DNA of 7,965 nt from an uncultured Lachnospiraceae bacterium (GCA_902795625.1 CADBLW010000109.1:1-7965); one strand, 5' to 3'; positions 1 through 6,252 are shown, counted from the stretch's first letter. A program made the numbers and translations. Notes: generated from the sequence alone by a model not told the origin.

Positions 1-1
1 G

Positions 2-1384
2 CAGCCCGCGGCCAACGGCAGGGTGGATTTTGCGAATTCGATCGTCCACTACTTTGTGCTGATCGCGGGGCTCGGCATGCCCTGGTACGCGATCCGCTGC
101 TGCGCGCGCTTCCGCGAGGACAGAAAGAAACTCTCGAAGGTTTTCTCCGAGCTGTTCAGCCTCGGGCTTCTGCTGGCGGTCGTCAGCGGCGCCGTGCTGG
201 CGGTGCTGTGTCTCACGGTCAATCCCTTTCGGGACAACCGTGTGCTCATGCTGATCCTGGGCAGCGTCATCGTGTGGAATGCCATAGGCTGCGAGTGGCT
301 CTACAAGGGTCTGGAGCGGTACAAATACCTTATGTTCGTCTCCCTGATCACGCGGACGACGGCGCTGGTGCTCGTGTTCCTTGCGGTGCGTTCGCCCGAC
401 GACATGCTTCTGTACGCGGGGCTCTCCGTGCTGCCGACGGCGGCGATGGCCGTGTGCAATTTCATTTTCCTCGGACGCGAGGTCGATACGCGCTTCCGCT
501 TCCGGATCAACCCGGAACACCTGAAGCCGCTGCTGATCTTCTTTGCCATGAGCTGCATGACGACGATCTACGTCAACCTCGACATCGTCATGCTCGGCCT
601 TATGAAGGGCGACTATGAAACCGGTCTGTACAGCCTTGTCTCAAAGGGCAAGACGCTGCTCACCTGCTTCGGCGGAGTGCTGCTCTCGGCGGCGATGCCG
701 CAGGTGACGGTGGCCTGGAGCGAGGGCAATAAGGAGCGGTTCCGCGAGATCACAAAGCGCTCGATCGGCCTGATCATGGCGGTCAATCTGGCGCTGCTGG
801 CGTTTGCCCTCGTGTATGCGGAGGACTGCGTGCTCGCGATGGGCGGCAGCTCGTATCTCGGCGCGACGAGAGCGTTCCGCATCATGGTCATCTCTATCGC
901 ACCCATCGGGCTGAGCAACATCCTCGGCGGCCAGGTGCTCGTTCCCGCGGGGCGGGAGAAGAGGCTTCTGCTGGCGGAGATCATCGGCGCGGTGGTCAAC
1001 CTTGTGCTCAACCTGTACGTGATCCCCCGCTACTCCATCAACGGCGCGTCGGCAACAACGCTGATCTCGGAGGTGCTCGTCTGGATCGTGTGCCTGTATT
1101 ATGTCTGCCGCGAGGTCGGGCTTCCGGTCCGCGATACGCTGCCGGATGTGCGCACGCCGATCGCCTGCGCGGTCGCGGCGGTGCCGGTGTATTTCCTCCA
1201 CGTACCGATCGGCAATGTGTTTGCGAGACTGGCGGCGGAGGCGGCTGTATTTTTCGGCGTCTATGTCTGTGCCGGACTGTTGCTTCGGGAACCGATCCTG
1301 CGGGAAACCGTGCACCGGGTGTTGCGGTCGGGAGAAGGGCAGAAGCAGAAGGCGGGATCTTCGGATAATAAGAAATATAATTAG
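2..1384 (+). CDS. Wzx-like polysaccharide/oligosaccharide flippase, 5'-truncated by window edge
   Basis: This is an integral membrane protein of the polysaccharide-synthesis/MATE-like (MOP) superfamily, which moves lipid-linked oligosaccharides across the cytoplasmic membrane during capsule, exopolysaccharide or teichoic-type glycan assembly. The frame is open from base 2, and the first visible residues (GRVDFANSIVHYFVLIAGLG) match the conserved region that normally sits about 40-45 residues into such flippases, following the first helix. The GTG at 23 is therefore internal and the true start lies upstream of the window. About 460 residues are visible. They form repeated hydrophobic helices separated by short basic loops, with the family-typical segment NLDIVMLGLMKGDYETGLYS near the middle, and end in a polar, basic tail after the last helix. 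The stop is TAG at 1382-1384, followed 26 bases later by a terminator, so this is the last gene of its transcription unit. The substrate cannot be inferred. Family assignment is confident; a precise gene name is not justified. Confidence 0.88.
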   Translation, partial: QPAANGRVDFANSIVHYFVLIAGLGMPWYAIRCCARFREDRKKLSKVFSELFSLGLLLAVVSGAVLAVLCLTVNPFRDNRVLMLILGSVIVWNAIGCEWLYKGLERYKYLMFVSLITRTTALVLVFLAVRSPDDMLLYAGLSVLPTAAMAVCNFIFLGREVDTRFRFRINPEHLKPLLIFFAMSCMTTIYVNLDIVMLGLMKGDYETGLYSLVSKGKTLLTCFGGVLLSAAMPQVTVAWSEGNKERFREITKRSIGLIMAVNLALLAFALVYAEDCVLAMGGSSYLGATRAFRIMVISIAPIGLSNILGGQVLVPAGREKRLLLAEIIGAVVNLVLNLYVIPRYSINGASATTLISEVLVWIVCLYYVCREVGLPVRDTLPDVRTPIACAVAAVPVYFLHVPIGNVFARLAAEAAVFFGVYVCAGLLLREPILRETVHRVLRSGEGQKQKAGSSDNKKYN

Positions 1385-1410
1385 AATTCTAATAAATAAG
1401 CGATTATTTA

Positions 1411-1441
1411 CCCCGAAAGGCTTGTTCTTTCGGGGTTTTTT
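1411..1441 (+). terminator. Intrinsic terminator after the flippase gene
   Basis: A perfect 9-bp inverted repeat, CCCCGAAAG (1411-1419) and CTTTCGGGG (1427-1435), encloses a 7-nt loop and is followed by six T residues (1436-1441). This is a textbook Rho-independent terminator for the upstream surface-polysaccharide unit. It directly abuts the -35 box of the next promoter. Confidence 0.93.
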
Positions 1442-1442
1442 G

Positions 1443-1471
1443 TTGACAATACCGCTTTACAGCGTTAAAAT
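1443..1471 (+). promoter_or_regulatory. Housekeeping-sigma promoter of the anchored surface protein
   Basis: A perfect -35 box TTGACA (1443-1448) is separated by 17 bp from TAAAAT (1466-1471), which matches the TATAAT consensus at five of six positions. The predicted transcription start is near 1478. The promoter begins two bases after the T-run of the preceding terminator, so the surface-protein gene should be transcribed independently of the flippase gene. No operator is obvious in the immediate flanks. Confidence 0.85.
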
Positions 1472-1477
1472 CGTAGT

Positions 1478-1581
1478 GTTGTGCGGCGTTTCTGCCGTGC
1501 ACTTTCGTCGTGCGCGAAAGGAAAATAACGGCAGCGGCAGGCTGCGGAAAGGTGAATGCGGAGCATTTTCCGCGAGAGAAT
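1478..1581 (+). promoter_or_regulatory. Structured ~100-nt 5' leader of the surface-protein gene
   Basis: Between the predicted transcript start and the chosen ATG lie several inverted repeats. CTGCCGT (1492-1498) pairs with ACGGCAG (1528-1534) and encloses CTTTCG (1502-1507) pairing with CGAAAG (1514-1519). A separate hairpin pairs GCGGAAA (1544-1550) with TTTCCGC (1567-1573), ending eight bases before the ATG. A competing short hairpin pairs GCAGC (1531-1535) with GCTGC (1541-1545) and shares bases with the outer stem, so alternative folds are possible. No known riboswitch class was recognised. Folding and function are inferred, not shown. Confidence 0.4.
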
Positions 1582-4500
1582 ATGAAGAGGGTAAGAACGA
1601 AAGCAAAATGCGTGGGTGCAATCCTTCTGGCATTGTGCCTGTTGGTGACGTGCGGACACGGCGCGGATCTCGGCGGCATTTTCACAAAGACGGCGAGGGC
1701 TGCGACGGCGGAGCCGGAGGAAACCCCGGATGCAGGGGAAGCCGGTGACGGCGAAGAGGAAGGTGAGCCCGGGGAGGAAGGTGACCCTGAGGAGGAAGGT
1801 GACCCTGAGGAGGGCAGCATTACCGACGACGAAGAGCAGGAGTTTACGGCGTACACGTTGTACAACTTCGTTAAGGTCGGAAACAAGTACGGTCGTCTTC
1901 GCAAGACAACGATCCATGTAGAGAACGACCCGACTCACTACATCAACAACAAATACAAGCTGGGAGACCGTTACCTTGTCCCGCAGGCGGAATTCCGTTT
2001 TGAGGAAGGTGATGAAGCAGAGTACGACTTTTCCGGCGAGACCTTTGTATACAACAATCTGAAGTATGCATGGTCGAAGGATTTTGCCGCTTCGGATAAA
2101 GATTTTGCGGATTATGCCGGATACTATGTGGTCAAGGGAACTGCGGACGAGAACGGCTTTGCGGTGATCAAGAACAAGATCGGCGGAACTTCGCTGACGG
2201 GCTTTCAGGCGCTTGATAAGGATGGCAACGAAATCTCGTTCGACGATAAGAATGCGGACTCGTTCCACCGCGATTACGAGATCGAGTTCGTGGACTGCAA
2301 GAGACAGGATCTGTACAATTACGCAAAGATCGGCAACATGTATTACCGTCTCGCAAAGGTGACGAAGATCGACACGAAGGATATCAGCCAGTTCGAGACC
2401 GGTAAAATGGCTGACGGTACCTACGAGTGTGAGGAGTATGATTTTGCGAACGCGACGCTGACGCTCGGAGGAGTTCGGTACATTTTCCGTGATGCGGAGT
2501 ATGCGCCGGAGGATGACAGCAACTATGCGCCTTACTATACGGTGGATTTTTCCAGGACGGAAGTCAGCAAGTGGGACAGGTTCACGGTTTTCACAGATAC
2601 CTGGAAGCTTAACGATGAAGCGTGGATCGAGGGCGTTGCCTGGGTTGATGAGAACGGTGAGCTCCTGCCCAACAATACGACAGCCTTCCACCGCGATTAC
2701 ATGGTGACGCTGCACAAGTCCGGCAAGACGTACACGGTTACCTGGTACGACAGTGAGGGCGACGATAAGGGAATCCTCGATGAGTTAACGACGGAGCAGT
2801 ACGGCGATATTCCGGTGTACGGCGGGGATGAGATCGAGGATCTCATCGATGAGGGCGCGCAGTCGGAAACCGTCTTCATCGGCTGGAACATCTACGACGA
2901 GGAGGGAAACGCAATCTTCTACGCGAAGGGCGAGGACCTCGCGCCGATCACCGGTGATCAGGAGTATTTTGCGGTTTATAAGACGAGTTTCACAGTAACG
3001 TTCCTTGATCCGGAGGGCGAGGTGCTTCAGACCGGCCTTGTGGAAGAGGGCGAGCAGCCGGTGTACGGCGACGGCACGGATCCGGTTTCCGAGGACGAGA
3101 AGGAAGTGTTCAAGGGCTGGAAGGTGTACGTTGAGGACGCTTCGGAAAATGAAGATGAAACCGGTGAGGATGCCGAGGAGGCCGGAGAAGCCGAAGAGGC
3201 TGTTCTCTACACCGGTGAGACGCTGCCGGCAGTTACCGAGTCGGTGACCTACATGGCCGTGTTTGAGAAGAACGAGGAGCCTGTAGAGCCCGGTGACGAT
3301 CCGGTGGAGCCCGGTGATGATCCGGTAGAGCCCGGCGATGATCCCGTGGAGCCCGGCGATGATCCGGTAGAGCCCGGTGACGATCCGCAGACATCCACCA
3401 AGAGCGGCAATGATATCACATTTTACAAGGGCGACACGACGGTCGAGCCGATCTGCGTCAAGGATTCGGTTGACGACAGCCAGACGTTTGAGACCTTCGG
3501 CGGCGTGAGAATTGACGACAAGCTTGTCTCCCACGTCAACTACGATACGAAGAAGGGAAGCCTGATCCTGACCTTTGACGCGGCTTACCTTGAGACGGTG
3601 GCTCTCGGCGATCACAAGGTCAGCATCCACTTTGTCGGCGAGGATCAGGATGTGGACGTGACGCTTCATGTGAAGAGCCGCAATCCCGAGACGGAAGATC
3701 CCGCGGAGGAGCCGGAGAAGAAGGAGCATGAGTACTATCTGTTCTCCGGTGACAACGGTGTTCATACAAAGACGACCGACGAGACTCTGACGTTTGTGTT
3801 CAAGTGCAAGGGCACGGATACGGATGAGACGTATCATCATTTTGCGGCGATGAACATGGACGGCGCGATCGCTTCGACGATCAATTACAACGCGGCGGCG
3901 GGAAGCCTTGTGCTGACGCTGACGGCGGAGTATCTTGAGTCCCTTGCCCTCGGCGAGCATACGCTGACGGCGCTGTTTGATGACGGAAACGACGTGGACG
4001 CTCATTTTACGATCGTTGAGAAAACGAATGAGCCCGAGCAGAAGGATGAGCCCACGGATCCTGAGCAGAAGGATGAGCCTACCGAGTCGGAGCAGAAGGA
4101 CGAGCCTGCCGAGCCGGAGCAGAAGGACGAGCCGACTGAGCCCGCGCAGAAGGACGAGCCCACAGAGCCCGCGCAGAAGGACGAGCCTACCGAGCCCGCA
4201 CAGAAGGACGAGCCCACAGAGCCCGCACAGAAGGATGAGCCTGCAAAGAGTGAGGAGCCTGCGAAGAAGGACGAGCCTGCAGCCGACGAGAAGAAGAACG
4301 AGCAGACAAAGCCCGCAGAAACCGAGACGAAGCCGGTGGAGGTAACTCCCGCCAAGGCGGAGTCGACGGTGATCCCCGCGAAGGCCGACAGTGCCATCAC
4401 GGGCGGCGACAACGCTGCGAAGACCGAGTCTTCCAAGACGGAGGAATCTGCGAAGACGAATGACTCCTCGAAGTCCGCCGTGACGGACGACACGACGAAG

Positions 4501-4662
4501 AACAACTCGCAGAAGACGGATGACAGCAGCAACAGCGCGACGGGTGAGGGAAGCACGCCGAAGACCGGCGACACGATGGGTCCGGTGTACCTGATCGCTC
4601 TGCTTGCAGCCGTGGTCATGATGACGCTTGTGTTTTACAGAAAGCGCAAGGCGCAGTTCTGA
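1582..4662 (+). CDS. Sortase-anchored multidomain surface protein (TPKTG), adhesin-like
   Basis: A 1026-residue secreted, wall-anchored protein. The ATG at 1582 is chosen because it gives a compact signal peptide: MKRVRTKAK, then a hydrophobic core at residues 10-24, with probable cleavage near the ARA|A at 38-41. The in-frame GTG at 1510 would add 24 polar residues, lacks a ribosome binding site and lies in the structured leader. The site before 1582 is itself weak (GAGAGA). Domain order: acidic Glu/Gly/Pro linker (about 44-85); two copies of an unrecognised ~145-residue module (about 93-236 and 244-377); two InlB/Listeria-Bacteroides-like repeats (384-467, 468-563); five VEPGDDP units (568-602); two X2-like immunoglobulin-type domains (610-699, 716-814); eight 9-residue EQKDEP-type units (819-890); a Ser/Thr/Lys stalk; and a sorting signal with TPKTG at 992-996, hydrophobic helix 999-1019 and basic tail. 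By analogy with such mosaics it probably binds a host, glycan or neighbouring-cell ligand, but no ligand can be named. No catalytic domain was recognised. Its own promoter and terminator make it monocistronic. Confidence 0.9.
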   Translation: MKRVRTKAKCVGAILLALCLLVTCGHGADLGGIFTKTARAATAEPEETPDAGEAGDGEEEGEPGEEGDPEEEGDPEEGSITDDEEQEFTAYTLYNFVKVGNKYGRLRKTTIHVENDPTHYINNKYKLGDRYLVPQAEFRFEEGDEAEYDFSGETFVYNNLKYAWSKDFAASDKDFADYAGYYVVKGTADENGFAVIKNKIGGTSLTGFQALDKDGNEISFDDKNADSFHRDYEIEFVDCKRQDLYNYAKIGNMYYRLAKVTKIDTKDISQFETGKMADGTYECEEYDFANATLTLGGVRYIFRDAEYAPEDDSNYAPYYTVDFSRTEVSKWDRFTVFTDTWKLNDEAWIEGVAWVDENGELLPNNTTAFHRDYMVTLHKSGKTYTVTWYDSEGDDKGILDELTTEQYGDIPVYGGDEIEDLIDEGAQSETVFIGWNIYDEEGNAIFYAKGEDLAPITGDQEYFAVYKTSFTVTFLDPEGEVLQTGLVEEGEQPVYGDGTDPVSEDEKEVFKGWKVYVEDASENEDETGEDAEEAGEAEEAVLYTGETLPAVTESVTYMAVFEKNEEPVEPGDDPVEPGDDPVEPGDDPVEPGDDPVEPGDDPQTSTKSGNDITFYKGDTTVEPICVKDSVDDSQTFETFGGVRIDDKLVSHVNYDTKKGSLILTFDAAYLETVALGDHKVSIHFVGEDQDVDVTLHVKSRNPETEDPAEEPEKKEHEYYLFSGDNGVHTKTTDETLTFVFKCKGTDTDETYHHFAAMNMDGAIASTINYNAAAGSLVLTLTAEYLESLALGEHTLTALFDDGNDVDAHFTIVEKTNEPEQKDEPTDPEQKDEPTESEQKDEPAEPEQKDEPTEPAQKDEPTEPAQKDEPTEPAQKDEPTEPAQKDEPAKSEEPAKKDEPAADEKKNEQTKPAETETKPVEVTPAKAESTVIPAKADSAITGGDNAAKTESSKTEESAKTNDSSKSAVTDDTTKNNSQKTDDSSNSATGEGSTPKTGDTMGPVYLIALLAAVVMMTLVFYRKRKAQF
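1756..1809 (+). repeat. Three 18-bp units encoding an acidic Glu/Gly/Asp/Pro linker
   Basis: Three tandem 18-bp units occupy 1756-1773, 1774-1791 and 1792-1809. The second and third are identical (each begins GAGGAAGGTGACCC) and the first differs at a few bases. They encode six-residue acidic units of the EEGDPE type just after the signal peptide. Identity at the DNA level points to recent duplication or slippage. Confidence 0.85.
1858..2712 (+). repeat. Tandem duplication of an unrecognised ~145-residue extracellular module
   Basis: Residues about 93-236 and 244-377 are two diverged copies of one module. Shared landmarks in the same order are LYNFVKVGNKYGRL versus LYNYAKIGNMYYRL at the start, EYDFSG versus EYDFAN followed by an aromatic-rich Tyr-Tyr segment in the middle, DENG, and SFHRDYEIEF versus AFHRDYMVTL at the end. 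The copies are 151 residues apart at the start and 141 at the end, so unit 2 is slightly shorter. They have diverged at both protein and DNA level, which implies an older duplication than the short repeats elsewhere in the gene. I do not recognise the fold; the beta-rich, aromatic and acidic composition suits an adhesive or ligand-binding domain, which is inference. Confidence 0.8.
2731..3270 (+). repeat. Two InlB B-repeat-like (Listeria-Bacteroides repeat) domains
   Basis: Residues 384-467 and 468-563 each follow the family pattern: a strand starting YTVTWYDSEG or FTVTFLDPEG, a Pro-Val-Tyr segment (IPVYGG, QPVYGD), a central F-x-GW motif (FIGWN, FKGWK) and a closing strand (YFAVYK, YMAVFEK). 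This pattern is typical of the InlB B-repeat/Listeria-Bacteroides family, small beta-grasp-like units common as stalk domains in Gram-positive surface proteins. The second copy carries an acidic insertion rich in Glu, Asp and Ala between the GW motif and the last strand. Confidence 0.75.
3283..3387 (+). repeat. Five tandem 21-bp units encoding VEPGDDP
   Basis: Exactly five consecutive 21-bp units encode identical VEPGDDP heptapeptides (residues 568-602). DNA differences between units are synonymous only, for example GTA/GTG for Val and GGT/GGC for Gly. The tract is a Pro/Asp linker between the InlB-like and X2-like domains. Copy number may vary between strains by slippage or recombination. 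Confidence 0.95.
3409..4023 (+). repeat. Two X2-like (CBM_X2-type) beta-sandwich domains
   Basis: Residues 610-699 and 716-814 share an early aromatic strand (DITFYKGD, YYLFSGDN), then VSHVNYDTKKGSLILTFDAAYL versus ASTINYNAAAGSLVLTLTAEYL, then LALGEHTLTALFDDG or its counterpart VALGDHKVSIHFVGE. The pattern Y-x(4)-GS-x-x-LT-x(3)-YL-x(3)-xLG-x-H-x(4)-F is characteristic of X2-like immunoglobulin-type domains in clostridial surface and cellulosomal proteins. Their role may be structural spacing or carbohydrate contact; which applies here is unknown. Confidence 0.72.
4036..4251 (+). repeat. Eight tandem 27-bp units encoding EQKDEPTEP-type nonapeptides
   Basis: Eight contiguous 27-bp units (residues 819-890) encode [EA]QKDEP[TA][EDK][PS]. 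The first four begin with Glu and the last four with Ala, and the last four are nearly identical at the DNA level, suggesting recent expansion at the 3' end. This charged Pro-containing tract is typical of wall-spanning stalks just before the sorting signal. Confidence 0.95.
4555..4659 (+). other. C-terminal cell-wall sorting signal (TPKTG variant of LPxTG)
   Basis: The last 35 residues contain TPKTG (992-996), a hydrophobic stretch from Met999 to about Tyr1019, and a positively charged tail RKRKAQF. This is the sortase substrate architecture, with Thr replacing Leu at the first motif position. Sortase would be expected to cut between Thr995 and Gly996 and attach the protein to peptidoglycan. 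No sortase gene is in the window. Confidence 0.88.
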
Positions 4663-4669
4663 TACAGAG

Positions 4670-4700
4670 ACGGAAAATGAAGCGCGACTGCATTTTCCGT
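4670..4700 (+). other. Perfect 10-bp inverted repeat in the 3' untranslated region
   Basis: ACGGAAAATG (4670-4679) and CATTTTCCGT (4691-4700) are perfect reverse complements separated by 11 nt, starting eight bases after the surface-protein stop codon. No T-run follows, so it is not itself a typical terminator. It may stabilise the mRNA 3' end upstream of the real terminator. Confidence 0.6.
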
Positions 4701-4715
4701 GAAGGAAGACAAGAG

Positions 4716-4751
4716 AAAGCCCGCCCCGGACGAAACCGGGACGGGCTTTTT
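4716..4751 (+). terminator. Intrinsic terminator of the surface-protein gene, possibly bidirectional
   Basis: AAGCCCGCCCCGG (4717-4729) pairs with CCGGGACGGGCTT (4736-4748) with a single internal mismatch, leaving a 6-nt loop, followed on the plus strand by a run of five T (4747-4751, the first two in the stem). On the minus strand the stem is followed by TTTCTCTTG, a weaker U-rich tail, so it may also terminate the convergent glnA transcript. No other glnA terminator is visible. Confidence 0.88.
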
Positions 4752-4764
4752 GAGTGCGTTGAAA

Positions 4765-4830
4765 TCACAGGTCGGAATTCAGTGAACCACAGGTCGGGAA
4801 TACCGTGATCACAGATCGAAATACTGCGCG
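4765..4830 (-). repeat. Three imperfect 22-bp tandem repeats overlapping the glnA 3' end
   Basis: Units begin at 4765 (TCACAGGTCGG), 4787 (CCACAGGTCGGG) and 4809 (TCACAGATCG), spaced exactly 22 bp. The third unit contains the glnA stop codon and its last codons (Tyr-Phe-Asp-Leu-stop read on the minus strand); the other two look like degenerate copies of this end lying downstream of the stop. Small indels shift the reading frame in the copies. Confidence 0.65.
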
Positions 4831-6239
4831 AACTCCGCGGGATGCGGGATCTTGTTGATCTCACGGGCTTCATTTTCCTTGCGCTTGATCCAGATGTCGA
4901 TCAGACGCTGCGGGAAGACGCCGCCGGCGGTGAGATAGTCGTGGTCGGCGCGGAGCGCGTCGAGAGCCTCGAAGAGGGAGGTGGGAAGACCGTCGATCTT
5001 CGCCTTCTCCTCGTCGGAAAGCGAGTAGAGGTTGAAGTCATAGGGCCCCCAGCCGTTCGCGTGGGGATCGATCTTGTTCTTGATGCCGTCCAGACCTGCC
5101 ATCAGGATGGCCGCGTACGCAAAATAAGGATTGCAGGTCGCGTCGGGGTTGCGGAGCTCGAAGCGCTTGGCGTCAGGTGATTTGGCGTAGGCCGGAATGC
5201 GGATGACGGCGCTGCGGTTGGCTGTCGCGTAACCGATGGTGACCGGAGCCTCGAAGCCCGGCACAAGTCGCTTGAAGGAGTTCGTGGAAGGGTTCGTGAA
5301 GGCGCACAGGGAAGCTGCGTGCGCGAGAAGGCCGCCCATGAACCAGTGCGCCGTCTCGCTGAGGCCTGCGTAGCCCTCGGCATCGTAAAATACAGGCTTG
5401 CCGTCCTTGCGGAGAAGCATGTGCACATGCATTCCGTTGCCCGCCTCGGTTGCGATGGGCTTCGGCATGAAGGTTGCCGTCTTGCCCTCGCGGATGGCCT
5501 GGTTCTTGATGACGTACTTGGTGATCATCGTGCGGTCCGCCATGGAGCAGACTTCGCCGAGTTCCACCTCGATCTCAAGCTGGCCGGAGCCGCCGACCTC
5601 GTGATGGTGGTATTTTACGGGAACGCCCATCTCCTCCATCAGCATGCACATGCGGCTGCGGGTGTCCTGTGTGATATCGTTCGGTGCGGAGATGTGATAA
5701 CCGCGCTTCGGGTTGACCTGGTAGCCCTTGCTGTCGTCGGAGCTTGCGTTCCACTCAGCCTGCTGCGTGTCCACCTCATAGGAGGCGCCGTTGGATTTGA
5801 CCTCGTACCAGGCGTTGTCAAACACGTGGAACTCGAACTCCGGTCCGATGATCATCGTGTCGGCGATGCCGGTGGATTTCATGAAGTCCACGGCCGCGCG
5901 GATGACGTTGCGGGGGTACTGGTCGAAGGGACGGTTCGCGGGCGAGTCGATGATCATCGCATCCCCGGATATGGAGAGCGTCGGAACCTCGCAGAAGGGA
6001 TCGATGGCAGCGGTTGACAGGTCCGGAATGAAGACCATGTCGCTGTTCTCCACCGGAGCGAAGCCGTAGTTGGAGCCATCGAAGCCGATGCCGTAGCGAA
6101 GCGTGTCATCGTTGAAGCGCGCCACGGGAATGGAAATGTGGCGCCAGCGGCCGTCGATGTCGGTCATCTTGAAATCGATCATGGCGATGTTGTTCTCCCT
6201 GCAGAAGAGCTGAACATCGGAAACGGTTTTCAGTTGCAT
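4809..6239 (-). CDS. glnA: Type I glutamine synthetase
   Basis: This cytoplasmic enzyme ligates ammonia to glutamate using ATP to form glutamine, the main entry of ammonium into metabolism, and works as a dodecamer. The 476-residue protein carries all the expected motifs: the N-terminal beta-grasp region; the DGS active-site segment (54-56); metal and substrate ligands in GPEFEFHVFD (Glu134, Glu136), HHHEVGGSGQLE (Glu214, Glu222) and GNGMHVHM (His271); KRLVPGFEAP (Arg324, the flexible-loop Glu330); NRSAVIRIP (Arg342); and FELRNPD (Glu361, Arg363). An insertion around 150-185 resembles that of the longer GSI-beta type, and the length fits that type better than the ~445-residue GSI-alpha enzymes. 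A tyrosine (Tyr405) sits where enterobacterial enzymes are adenylylated, but the flank is NLYSLSDEE rather than NLYDLPPEE. The ATG at 6237-6239 is preceded by AAAGGAGG with a rather long 13-nt gap. It is transcribed alone, convergent to the surface-protein gene and divergent from the small-protein/TPR unit. Confidence 0.96.
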   Translation of the reverse strand: MQLKTVSDVQLFCRENNIAMIDFKMTDIDGRWRHISIPVARFNDDTLRYGIGFDGSNYGFAPVENSDMVFIPDLSTAAIDPFCEVPTLSISGDAMIIDSPANRPFDQYPRNVIRAAVDFMKSTGIADTMIIGPEFEFHVFDNAWYEVKSNGASYEVDTQQAEWNASSDDSKGYQVNPKRGYHISAPNDITQDTRSRMCMLMEEMGVPVKYHHHEVGGSGQLEIEVELGEVCSMADRTMITKYVIKNQAIREGKTATFMPKPIATEAGNGMHVHMLLRKDGKPVFYDAEGYAGLSETAHWFMGGLLAHAASLCAFTNPSTNSFKRLVPGFEAPVTIGYATANRSAVIRIPAYAKSPDAKRFELRNPDATCNPYFAYAAILMAGLDGIKNKIDPHANGWGPYDFNLYSLSDEEKAKIDGLPTSLFEALDALRADHDYLTAGGVFPQRLIDIWIKRKENEAREINKIPHPAEFAQYFDL

Positions 6240-6252
6240 AGGCGTGTGTAAA

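Noticed and set aside
1510..1581. GTG at 1510 as the start of the surface protein
   Set aside because: It has no ribosome binding site, lies within the leader inverted repeats, and would put 24 unneeded residues ahead of a good signal peptide that begins at ATG 1582.
1642..1655. Lipoprotein signal at LVTC (residues 21-24) of the surface protein
   Set aside because: Thr before the Cys does not fit the lipobox (Gly, Ala or Ser expected), and the C-terminal sorting signal already explains anchoring.
1465..2715. Long minus-strand open frame (416 codons) opposite the surface-protein gene
   Set aside because: It starts without a ribosome binding site, its product has no domain logic, and the opposite frame carries clear domains; it is a by-product of the codon composition.
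3283..3387. CRISPR-like array
   Set aside because: The 21-bp units are contiguous with no spacers and encode in-frame VEPGDDP, so this is a protein repeat.
2785..4005. Second long minus-strand open frame (406 codons) opposite the same gene
   Set aside because: Its low-complexity Ile/Leu/Arg/His-rich product simply mirrors the repeats (for example repeated Arg-Ile-Ile-Thr-Gly-Leu opposite VEPGDDP) and no initiation signals are visible.
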